Part shown: positions 25,101 through 34,500 of the stretch, one piece after another
Layout of the letters: each line of letters opens with the position of its first letter
Position numbering within the stretch: the first letter of the stretch is position 1
Assembly (NCBI GenBank): GCA_905178155.1
Contig: CAJINV010000001.1
Coordinates: 12,259,832-12,323,831 of the forward strand
Source: Amoebophrya sp. A120
Lineage: Eukaryota > Sar > Dinophyceae > Syndiniales > Amoebophryaceae
Length of the DNA: 64,000 bases
Direction: 5' to 3'
Program-made: the position numbers and the translations under genes
The notes under the pieces: model-generated
Told to the model about the DNA's origin: nothing
What the model saw: only the letters and a program-made list of their open reading frames with translations
The model's database searches: none

Positions 25101-28100
25101 GCGAAACCAAGCAGGTGGAGTTCGAGTTCGTGGACCACGCCGCGGGCGATCGGCAGACGAAGCGCACCCAGCTGGACCGGGCGATCGAGCGCACCCGGGC
25201 CGCGCTCACCTCGTCCAAGGCCTCCGTGCGCTCCTTCGAGAAGATGTCCCGGCTCCAGATGCAGTGGCACGAGACGCGGTGGAAGACCCAAGAACTGCAA
25301 CTGCGGGCCCGCGACGCAGAGCACGCGGTTGGAGAGTTTCAGGAAGTCCAGACCGCGACCGCGGAACTTGCTATCGACTGCAAATGTTTGTCTGGGTCTG
25401 GAACAAAGGTGTAGTGCTGAACGAGACTCGAATAGCTTCGCCCGCTCGGTGTGACATCGCAAGCTTGCGCTAGAAGGAGCATTTTTCACAAAGTTCGCCC
25501 CTCGCTGCGGAGCGCGCACGTTTTGCGTATCACCTGGGAACAACACTGCTGCGTCTCGCGCCGCATCCCCCCGCGGCCTAGTGGATGCATTTTCAAAGCA
25601 TGTCGAGCCGGAAACGCGGCTAGAGACGCCTTCGCAGTGCGTTTCTGGTTGGAAATCTAGCAAGCGACGCCGTCTCAGTGCGTTTCTAGCTGGAAACCCA
25701 CCTAGCGACGCCGTCTCAGGGCGTTGCGAGCTAGAAAGCCAGCTAGCGACGCCGCCCCGGTGTGTGTCCAGCAGGGAATCCAGCTAGCAATGCCGTCTCA
25801 GCGCCTTTCTAGCTGAAAGGAAACACAGCCGGAAAGGCAGCGGCAGCGTGTTTCCGGCTAGAGATCCAGGCGGAAAGGCATCGCCAGCGCGTTCCCAGAA
25901 CGAAATCCAGCGGGAGAGGCATCGCCAAAGCGCCCCCGGCTGGAAGAAATTCAGCCGGCCGCGTCTTTGCAGAGTATTTCTAGCGTGAAATGGAGCCGGG
26001 GACGCCTTTTCAGAGCATTCCTAGCGGGAAACCCAGACGGCGGCGCGTTTTTTTCTAGCCGGGAGGAAATCCAGCAGGGAGGCAGTGCATTACTTAAAGA
26101 GGCACCCGCAAGCAACGCGCCTCCAGCTGGAAACCCTTCGAGGGCGCCTCTTCGAAGAGTATCCAGCTGGAGACGCCGCGGCAATGGAAATCCAGCTTGC
26201 TGGAAACGCCTTTTCGAGGGAAATCCAGATGGAAACGCATCGAGAAGGCTTTTTCAGCGCTTTTCCGCCCGACCTTTTCAAAGTGTTGGCAGCTGGATTT
26301 CTAGTAGAAGACGGTTTTCGATTTCTAGCTTGGAATCCAGCTGTGGGGAACACTTTGAAAAGGCATCCGCGGCGCATTGTTAGCTGGGATTCCAGGTCAA
26401 GGCGCCCCAAGGTGTTGCCAGGTGGATAGATTTGCGGGCGAAGATGCCTCGGGGCATTTCCAGCTGTCAAGAATCGCGAGGCAGCTGATTTCTCTTCGAT
26501 TTTCCGGGGTTTCTTCCCGCGTTAGCAAAACTCTTCTGGCTACCCGGGGAAAGGTTTGCCTAGAAGGATAGTGGGTAGGTATTGGGAAGCCATCGGGAAG
26601 GGGTGGCAGAGCTGAAGCTCTTCTCGGGTTGTTGTGCTTAGCACGGCTCTTCAGGCTACCCGAGGCAAGGATCTTCTAGTAGGGTCGCGGGAGGGTGTTC
26701 ATTGGGATAGTGGAAACGTATTGGGAATTTGTTTTTTTTTTCCCGAGTTGCTGTGTTTAGCACAGCTATTCTGGCTACCCGGGGCATGGGTTTTCTATCT
26801 AGTAGAATGCTGGGAAGGTATTGATGGAGGCACCCATCTGCGCCATCGTTGCACGCCTTCCAGGTGCAGCGTCCGTGGCTGCGGTTGCCGCCTTCCGTCT
26901 CCGTCGGCTGCCCGCGATGTCTCCGTGCGCGCGATCAGCCAAGGTTTTTTTTCCTTAGGGATTTCAGTAAGAAAGTGACACGCGATCGCGCGGATCCGAG
27001 TGACCCCCTACGTCACTCCCCCCGCCCTTTCGATGTGATGACATTGCGCCCCGATCTGTATGAATGGTTTGAAGATCTAAGATGATAAGAGCTAAGATTA
27101 TGACTTTTAAGATGAGGACTCACATGCGGGGGGCCCTCGCCCCCCCCCGCGCCCCCCCGCCCCTTCGATATGATGACGCTGGGCCCCAATCTGTGTGAGT
27201 AGTTTTTATTTTTGAGATGAAGACTTACATGCGGGGGGCCCTCGCCCCCCCCCGCGCCCCCCCCGCCCTTTCGATATGATGATACTACGCCCCAATCCGT
27301 ATGAATAGTTTGTATCTTTGAGCCGAAGACTTAAATGCGGGGGGCCCTCGCGCCCCCCCCGCCCTTTCGATGTGATGATATATATTGCGCCCCAATCTGT
27401 ATGAAAAATTTTGAGATCTAAGATTATAACTTCAAGATCTAAGATCATGACTTTTGACATTGCGCCCCGATCTGTATGAATGGTTTTAAGATCTAAGATG
27501 ATAAGAGCTAAGATTATGACTTTTGAGATGAAGACTCACNCCCCCCCCCGCGCCCCCCCCCGCCCTTTCGATATGATGATACTGCGCCCCAATCTGTATG
27601 AAAAATTTTTAGATCTAAGATTATAGCTTTAAGATCTAAGATCATGACTTTTGAGACGCTTGATCATTGATTTACTATGTGATCTAAGATTTAGATTAAG
27701 ACTCACTAAGATTCAGATTTAAGATTGAGACTGAGATTGTGACTTAAGATTGCGATTTAAGATTGAGCGATGAAATTGTAAATGATTCTGAGATAGATTT
27801 AAGATTTCTTAAGATTTGAGATTGAGATAAGATTTGATAATAAGATTGGAGATTCGAATAAGAGCTAAGATTTAAGATTCAGATTGAGATCGAGATTGAG
27901 ACTTGATACGAAATTGAATTATTCAATTTGAATTATTCATGAAGTTGAGTTATTCAATTTGAATTATTCACGAAGTTGAGTTATTCAATTTGAATTATTC
28001 AGGAAATTGAATTATTCGTGAGTCTTGCGATGAAATTGTAGATATGACTATCAATGGCCATACTGATTGAGCGCGCCTTTTTTAGATCGTGTAGTGAAGC

Positions 28101-28847
28101 ACAAACTGCACAGGAAGAAGGTCGTCGTGTGGCCGCGCTTTTGCTGCTTACGCTCTAGCGTGCGAGACACGCTGCAAAAATACAAGTGGCTCTGCAACCT
28201 TTCGAACAAACGCAGATATATTTGCAATGCATACGGGCAGAGAAGCGGCAAACGGTCCGGGCGCAGGAGGCAAAGATCGAGGAGAAGAAGAAGCAGTACG
28301 ACGAGGCGGTGGCGGCAGTTGCGGATGCGGAGCGGGAGGAGGAAACCGCGAAGACGGATGTGGCTGCGAAAAAGCAGCGCGCTAAGGACATGCAGACCTA
28401 TCAAATGTAAAAATGTCTCGGTCTGGAAGAATGCATGTTTGTCATGCTTGTCTGGCATGACTCTTAAATCTGTCATGCACGTTACCCAAGAGCCCCATTT
28501 TTCTGTGATGCAGAGACGCAGTTTGTCATGCAGAATTGGCAACACCGAGAAGCTCAGAAACTTGTCATGCTGAGCCAGCACTTGTGGACTCATCATGAGA
28601 CGCCAACCAGCATCACAAGTTTCCAGACCCAGACACTTTTACATTTGATAAGACCGACATCCGAACCAGTCGCGACGAAGAGAAGAAGATGACTCGCGAG
28701 TCGGAGCTCAAGCAGGCGGCATTCGCCAAGTTGGAGCGGAAATTCCAAATCTTCGAGGAAAAAACCAAGAACGGACTCCGGGAAATGGAAACCGAGGGCT
28801 ACGACGAAGAACAGATTGCAAAACTCGCGAAGAACAAGCAAGACTGA
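16139..28847 (+). CDS. ERCC6-like SNF2 helicase with long C-terminal coiled coil
   Basis: This is a DNA-dependent ATPase of the Snf2 superfamily, expected to act in the nucleus. Exons (approx.): 16139-16270, 16462-17205, 17348-17390, 17616-18054, 18312-18355, 18624-18788, 19075-19356, 19614-21175, 21443-21489, 21731-21869, 22301-22658, 22915-about 22963, 23089-23750, 24204-24531, 24861-24890, 25050-25371, 28239-28398, 28656-28847. Motifs in order: [10 protein letters not shown]; Ia [20 protein letters not shown], rebuilt only after an introner is removed; [76 protein letters not shown]; then [12 protein letters not shown], typical of the ERCC6/ERCC6L branch. Motifs III and IV are separated by a Ser/Ala-rich insert of about 450 residues. 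The tail from 23089 is mostly Lys/Glu/Ala coiled coil. GT-AG introns are 17206-17347, 21870-22300 and 23751-24203; the last joins the coiled coil to the helicase in phase. The joins at 16271-16461 and 22964-23088 are unresolved. The product is about 1,900 residues. Confidence 0.85.
17391..17610. mobile_element. Introner element, family D (220 bp)
   Basis: TATCCAAGAAAAAAAC is the left terminal repeat, and its complement GTTTTTTTCTTGGATA is the right one. The duplication GAAGC lies at 17386-17390 and 17611-17615. Removal gives ...LLEK-HSGDDF in frame. Only one member is seen in this window. Confidence 0.85.
18055..18306. mobile_element. Introner element, family E (252 bp), splitting the DEAH motif region
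   Basis: The inverted repeats exceed 40 bp and begin TATAACCTGCTCAGGTGTTA. The duplication GACGT lies at 18050-18054 and 18307-18311. Removal rebuilds [16 protein letters not shown], the Walker B/DEAH motif of the SNF2 ATPase. GT-AG removal of the obvious GT and AG would break the frame here. Confidence 0.93.
18356..18618. mobile_element. Introner element, family F (263 bp)
   Basis: The inverted repeat core is ATGTCTGGGTCTGGAA, about 15 bp inside each end. The duplication TGGAA lies at 18351-18355 and 18619-18623. Removal gives [15 protein letters not shown] in frame. No GT or AG lies at either boundary. Confidence 0.93.
18789..19069. mobile_element. Introner element, family C-like (281 bp)
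   Basis: The left end TATCAGAGTCGTGCAC and right end GTGCACTCTCATA are imperfect inverted repeats related to the element at 4105. The flanks GATTT and GATCA match at 3 of 5 bases. Removal gives ...[13 protein letters not shown] in frame. Confidence 0.8.
19357..19608. mobile_element. Introner element, family F (252 bp)
   Basis: It has the ATGTCTGGGTCTGGAA inverted repeats. The flanks CTTGA and TTTGA match at 4 of 5 bases. Removal gives [18 protein letters not shown] in frame, a typical helicase segment. Confidence 0.92.
21176..21437. mobile_element. Introner element, family E (262 bp)
   Basis: Long inverted repeats are related to those at 18055. The duplication TCCGC lies at 21171-21175 and 21438-21442. 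Removal gives [17 protein letters not shown] in frame, the segment just before motif V. It lies only 52 bp from the next element. Confidence 0.93.
21490..21725. mobile_element. Introner element, family G (236 bp)
   Basis: TATGGCGTTCTCAAACG is inverted at the right end. The duplication CAACG lies at 21485-21489 and 21726-21730. Removal gives [18 protein letters not shown] in frame. It is a close relative of the element at 58391-58625. Confidence 0.93.
22659..22909. mobile_element. Introner element, family F (251 bp)
   Basis: It has GTCTGGGTCTGGAA inverted repeats and the duplication GACGC at 22654-22658 and 22910-22914. Removal gives [16 protein letters not shown] in frame, restoring the RYF motif found after motif VI in ERCC6-type helicases. 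Confidence 0.92.
24532..24855. mobile_element. Introner element, family A (324 bp)
   Basis: C-rich inverted repeats (GCCCCCACCCC and GGGGAGGGGGC) resemble those at 190. The flanks TAAAC and GAAAC match at 4 of 5 bases. Removal gives [16 protein letters not shown] in frame, continuing the coiled coil. Confidence 0.9.
24891..25044. mobile_element. Introner element, family B (154 bp)
   Basis: The left end TATCCTGTGCAAAAGTATCG pairs with an inverted right end. The duplication CATGA lies at 24886-24890 and 25045-25049. Removal gives [17 protein letters not shown] in frame. It leaves a 30-bp exon (24861-24890) between two introners. Confidence 0.9.
25570..26480. repeat. Diverged tandem array, unit about 40-45 bp (TTTCTAGCTGGAAA core)
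   Basis: Units contain GCGTTTCTAGCTGGAAATCC or similar, then CAGCTAGCGACGCCG. The core is nearly palindromic (CTAGCTGG). About twenty diverged copies were counted by eye. Confidence 0.75.
26520..26830. repeat. Three tandem units of about 118 bp
   Basis: GGCTACCCGGGG or a close variant starts at about 26539, 26654 and 26773. Each copy is followed by a TTCTAGNAGG segment and a GGGAAGGTATTG-like tail. Confidence 0.7.
27020..27660. repeat. Tandem array with poly-C block and CCCTTTCGATATGATGA unit
   Basis: Five or six copies, roughly 95-135 bp apart, each read CCGCCCTTTCGATRTGATGA, then GCGCCCCAATCTGTATGA, then an A/G-rich stretch and a GCGGGGGGCCCTCG block. The unknown base at 27540 falls inside this array, so copy number is uncertain. 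Confidence 0.8.
27919..28011. repeat. 31-bp tandem repeat, three copies
   Basis: TTATTCAATTTGAATTATTC begins copies at 27919, 27950 and 27981, each followed by a GAAGTTGAG-like tail. The preceding 250 bp are a loose AAGATT-type low-complexity stretch. Confidence 0.85.
28399..28650. mobile_element. Introner element, family F (252 bp)
   Basis: The inverted repeats TATCAAATGTAAAAATGTCT and complement are nearly perfect. The duplication AGACC lies at 28394-28398 and 28651-28655. Removal gives [16 protein letters not shown] in frame. Confidence 0.93.
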
Positions 28848-31532
28848 GCCCTGCGCCGCGTCGTGACTGAGGATCTGCGACCTGCGACCCTTCAACAGGG
28901 ACCACACACATGCGTAAGTAGTGGCAAAGTTTTCATCGTGCCTGGTGATCGTTGAACTTCTTTTGATGTCTGGTAGTATACTACCCATAGTACCGTAGAA
29001 GTAGATGATTACTATTACTTGCTGACCCTGCCCGCCAGATAATTGGGTAAGAACGCGATAAAAGTTCTATCGCTGCGCTGCAACTATCCAGAGTGAGAAC
29101 TAGAGTTGTACGGTCACGCACAACAACTTCGCGCTGTCGTATGGAAGATCCTCATTTGCTGAACTTTTCATCTGAGCTTCGACGTCATGACAGTGTCGAT
29201 TCACCATGTGTCGCACGGCCTCGACCAGCGTTGGGATGTAGTTGAAGAATGTTCCTTCAGGATAGAAGAAATGTCATTCAACGCACGGCTGTTCCTGCTG
29301 ATTTTACTGTTCTACTGTCTATTCTAGTGCACCAGCTTTTCCCCCAGCCCCACGAGGATTATGCAATTATATAGGGGCGCAAATACTACATACATGTTCC
29401 CGTCTCTTGGCAGACAGGAGCAATGTTGACCCAGCGAAGAAGCCCTCATAGAATGCTTGAATGATCAACTCGTCCTGCTCGGCTATTCTTAAGGTACATG
29501 TATTCGATTTTGAAACTACTACGCCAGATTTTTTTGCGAATCAGTGCTTGGAGTTTGAAAGTGGAAGATTTTGGAACTACACAGACTTTGAGTGGATCCG
29601 CGGTAAATATAGCCTTACACCACGATCGCGATAGATCAAGAAAGCTGAACTGTATTTGCAGTCAGGAAAATAAACCTCATTGACCCTTATTCACAGCCTA
29701 TAGCCCCAAGCAAACGAAAAGCGCACGCGTTTGGCTTGGTTAGGAGGCTCGTGGTAAAATAATCTGACGTTCCGCCACAGAAATTGTCTTCGAGAAAGGA
29801 AAGGTAGTCGCTCTCTGAAGACTTGGCGGTGTGAAATGTCAAACATCATCGGTATCGCGTGGTACACAAACACAATGAAGATCATGATCTCACTCGCCTT
29901 GTGAAATGATTGCAGTAAAAAATATGTACGTAAATAGATCGGAGGAAAGGAAAAGCCAGGCAACACGAGAAGATCTACGCTTGTAGATGGTGTAGAAGCA
30001 GTAAGGTCTTTTCAATAAACACATTCTTTGACTTTGTCAAAGTCGAAAATAAAGTTCGGGATGATCGACAAAGCAAGACTTTCTTTATTGCCAATATGAA
30101 TATCTTCAAGTAGTTTCATCGTGCAATTGAATTTGTTGCGCGCATTTGCATTTCTGCCGACAGGGTTTTTGCAGTTGATCCATCTTGATCGAACGGAACA
30201 ATATATTTGTACCGGTTCAACAAACAACTCTACTACTCGTATTTCCGGCTTTTTCACGACATCACCGTCAACGTGTCGTGTGGAGCTATCCGGGCGGAGG
30301 GACGCGCCACAAAAAATGCCAAAAAAATGCCCACAATGTTACTTTTTTACAGACGCAACTACTACAATCATCGATCATAATCCAGACTAATCTCATCCCC
30401 ATAAATTCAGAATCTCATCAGAAACATGTCCGGCCAGCTTTCGCCGAGAAAAGAAAATCTAAATCACATCCATCCAAAAAGCTATGCGCGCCCGGGAAGT
30501 CTTAAGCTTGGGTCTGGGTCGGCCCTAGACATTCGCAAAACCCGACCACCCCCAGCTCGGGCACGACAATGCGCGCAGGCTATGTCCAAGAACATTGTGC
30601 CCCAAAAAATAACTTCCCAAAACCTAGACAAGCCCGAAGCGATGGGCACGCACCCGCGCCTCGCTTCGCCCCGACGACAAAAAAAGCCCGCCTGTGAAGG
30701 GGGGGGGGGCTAAAACCCCATCAGCTGCCAGGTCGCGCAGAACCACAGAGGCACTCCGGCTACATAGTAGGTGGCCTTGCCCACGCGTGCCGCCCTGCTC
30801 CCACAGAAGCTCGGGGCCCCTGCCCGATGCAGGCGCCTGCGCTGTGCTTCAATCCATTGCTCCTTTTGAGTTCTGGAGCCAACAATGTGGCGCCTTGGAA
30901 CCCTGGAGTTCCCGGTGGGGAGTGTCAGCTCCCGAACAATCGCCCGCGGGAACCCGGAAAGCAAAATGCCACACATCCGAAAGAGAAGAATCAAAAGAAG
31001 AACATTCGAGCGCCATCGGTTATCTCGAATCAGAATCGATGCGGATATATCAAACATTTCCCAACACGAGCGGGGCCGGCCTGCTTCGAAGCCGGCGTTA
31101 GTGGCGGCGACTCTAGAAGTTACGCCATGTCGGTTTGTCATCTTGCAGTGATCCGGTCCAAATCCGCGCCGCCGATCCGCTTCTTCGCTGAGTAAATTCA
31201 AACACTAAAAATACGTGAGGCAAAAGGCCCAAAAATAAGCTCGCGGTCTGTCCTATAAAGTGCCTTCAAATTTTCTCTGTGGGATTTTTACAAAAGGATA
31301 CAAATGTCGGTCAAGATGCTGCGCATTTCGAACTGTCGAGTTCTCATTTCTTATCCCTGGTACTGTTGCTGCTTGATTTTTTCTTAAAGTAAAGCTCGCT
31401 GTCTCTGGGTGCTGATTTTTTATGTGCAGCGCACGCACTCGCTGGCGTCCATGTTCACAAATTTTTCCGTTCTTTTCATACAAACTTCTGGTCCTACATC
31501 TGAGTGATCATAATTGGTTCTGTGTTTCTAAA
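28848..31532. other. Convergent intergenic region
   Basis: About 2.7 kb between the 3' ends of the helicase gene (+) and the next gene (-). The first 1.5 kb is ordinary AT/GC sequence without protein-like frames. From about 30420 to 31200 GC content rises and frames of 60-160 codons occur on both strands, none recognisable. No RNA gene was seen. Confidence 0.45.
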
Positions 31533-34500
31533 TTAGTCTTCGTCGTCGTTCTTCGCAGCGGCCTTGATTGCCGCTGTGTTATACTGGGACTCCAGGTTCC
31601 GTAGCGTGGTGGCGTCGGTAGCCTCCAGGAGGAAGCTGAACTGGTTCAGGATGTTCAGGGTCCCCTTGATCGCTGGGTTGGCTGTTAGAGATGTTTTTGG
31701 ATTTTGTAGAATTGCTTCTTCAGATTGGAATGCAGGCATATACAAAAATAAGGCTTTGCAATCTTTTGAAGCAATTCGACAAAATTCAAAAACAAATCTG
31801 CACCGCCTGGTATGCAAATCAAAATCCCACGGCAGCTCAGATTTGCAATGCTTTTCGTGGGTTGGCCCGCGTGTGAATGTCGTAGTCTTCACATAAAAGG
31901 AGGACCGCTTGTTGTCATGCACGACATGCGTGAGAGATTTCATGCAAAGGCGCAGCCAACCCATGGAAAGCAGACTGCAAAACTGAGCCGCGGTCTATAT
32001 GCACCAGCATAGGCTTGGCCACATTCTGCATCATCTTCCCCAGATTCGCCAGGAGGGTCTTCGCGCTCTGCAGGTCCATGCCCTCACAGTTCTCGCAGAG
32101 CTTCACGAGGTATCGGTGGGAGTACGACTGGTCACCATACTCGTGGAACCACTTGTACTTGTCTGCATGCGCGATTTTTTCGAACTGGGTGCACAACTTC
32201 TTGACGTTTTCATACTCCTCCTCGTGTGGGCTGTTAGCGATGTGCACCGACGGGTCCAGCGCAGTCTTTCCCTCTTCGACGACCTTCTCCAGCATGTTCG
32301 CGATTTCTTCGGTTTTTTTTTCGCAGTCCTCCTCCAGGCACTGCAAATCGAAATCGATAACGGTGGAGCCGAGGTTCTGCATGGCCTCCACAATAGAGTA
32401 CCTGGGCGTTGGGTGGACCAGACGATCTGCATCAAATTTGTCATGCATATGCGTATCCAGATTACCAAAGTCGGAAAATGCAAAACGAAACTTCTGGCAC
32501 CTAGTACAGATGCTTGCGCGGGTGCCATAAAGCAGGTAAGTAGTTCTGTACATGCTCCATCCCGCTTTTTTTTTGTTCCGCAAATCGTCGTAGGCTTCGT
32601 TGCGCGAGGTGAGGAAGGTGCCGATCAGCGGCACCTTTTTCTTCAGCGGGTCGAGCTTCGCCGGCTTTGGGAGTGCGGGCCGCGACTGCAAGATACCGAG
32701 GTAGCCCGTGGCCTCCGCGCGACTGAAGAGGCCATGCGTGTTGAAGGCCTTGGCCAGAATGGTGTAAAATTGCCGGTCCTCCATCACCTTGTTCGCGCGG
32801 GCGTTCTTCAGCTCTCTGTTCAGTTGTTCCGCGGTGCCGCCGTTCGCGTACTCGGAGATGGCCTGGAGTTTGCAGAGGTTGTTTTCGAATCCACAGAGGC
32901 CGGACATCGCCCTGCGGCCAGGTAGCAACGCAAAAATTTTCTGCATGACAAATTTTTTACCTTTTCGATATCCACCGCCCCAAGGTCTTCCTTCAGCATG
33001 TCCTCGATTTCGCTCAGGTATCCGGCTAGCAGCGGCATCTCCGCGGACTTCAGCAGCTTCTTCATCTCCTGCAGCTCCTCACTAGTGACGTGTCCGGGCT
33101 TCTTGCGTGCGGAGGAGGAATTTTTCTGCATGTTCGGGTCCAGAAACAGCTCGTCGTCTTCGTCCACGTCCATCTGCGCGTCCTCCGCTTCCGCCCCCCC
33201 GACGACCTTGTTGAACTCGACGACCTTCTGCCAGCCCTGGACCATGTTCGGGGCACAAACTTCGAACGTGTCCTCATAGCTGTGTCATGTTATTTTTGCA
33301 GATGTCGATGTAGCGAGAGCATGCATACAGCCGGGGAAGGCCCCAATGAGACCACGAGGTCTCTCTTTATGCATGACAAGACGACGCATAGGCTCCTTCG
33401 TTCTGCAAAACAGATTGGAAGCAAGGCAAGACATATACTCTTCGATAAACTGCAACACAGATCGTGGCTCGGGCTTTTTCTTCTCCTTCTTCCACCGTTC
33501 GAGCATATTGGCCCGCACGAACGCGCCGGCTGCTTGATACGGCTCGGCAACTGTAGTTTGCAACTTTGAGAATCACTGAGGCCTGCATGACAAAAGAATT
33601 TAGGCGAAAGGGTGGCGCACTCAGAATAAGTAACAAAAAACCCCGGCAGAGGTTGTTGCCCGGCCACAAAATTCACACACTCACACTAAGTCCGGACGGC
33701 CGGTATTATGCATGACAAAATTGAGAAAACAAGATATGTACAATTTTCATTGCTGGTAGGGTGGTTGATGCCCGTCCGCATCATGAAGATGAAGTTGCTG
33801 ACCACGGTCAAGGGGCACTGCCGCCCCCTCATTTCCGCCACGAGCTTCTGCGCCTCGGTGCTGTTCAGCGGGATGTACATTTCTTCCGGAAGAGTTCCGC
33901 AGAAGTTGAAGTTTGCCGTCCCCGCCGCTTTTTGCTTTTTCTCCGCGTCCTCCATAATGGCGTCCAGGTCTGCCATGTCCGCGCTCAGCATCATCTGCAG
34001 GAACGACGCGGGACCCGAACTACTGGCCACGCTCGTGTTTACCGCCCCACTGATGTTGCTCGAAGACGCCGTCGTGCTGGAGAGCAAGCTGGTTGCGCCA
34101 CTGCTGTTGTTATTGGCCGGGGCCAGGGCGCCCAGGGAGGAAGAGGATGACGCAGCCCCCGCGGCTAGCAGGCTAGACGACGCGATGGTGGTGCTGGTTG
34201 TGCCGCCAGTTGAGGTGGCCGGAGCCTTCGGGTGGTTTGGCATTATCATCCCGGCAAACGCCTTCGGGAAACCACGGTCCTCAATCGCGAGGCCATGGTG
34301 GAAACACCACTCCCCGATTTTTTCGTTTCTCGCCGTAACGCTGTCCTTCGAGGCCAGGAGCGACTTCAACGACTGCCGTACCTCTTCGCCCAAAGCGTCC
34401 GCGCGGATGTCGATCAGCCCGTCCAACACCCAGTCCCGCAATATGAAACGAAAGCCAGGGCGAGGCTTGGCTTTCATGCGGCACAGACCTTGATATTCAA

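Larger units (their letters stand above)
25372..28233. mobile_element. Family F introner swollen to 2.86 kb by repeat arrays
   Basis: The left end TATCGACTGC with GTCTGGGTCTGGAA is typical of family F. The only matching right end is the degenerate CGCAGATATATTTGCAATGCATA ending at 28233 (compare the right end at 19608). The flanks CTTGC and CGGGC match at 3 of 5 bases. Joining across it gives [17 protein letters not shown], a continuous coiled coil in the same phase. The interior carries four different tandem arrays and the window's single N (27540). Confidence 0.65.

Noticed and set aside
25570-28011. CRISPR-like repeat arrays
   Set aside because: Units are adjacent and diverged, without unique spacers of constant length, and the context is eukaryotic.
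30710-31201. 163-codon minus-strand frame
   Set aside because: Comparable frames occur on the other strand, there are no recognisable motifs, and it lies in a locally GC-rich intergenic patch.
32403-32600. Possible intron inside the long minus-strand frame (a GTACAG donor and GATGCAG acceptor)
   Set aside because: The frame is open throughout and the candidate splice does not keep phase, so I left it as coding.
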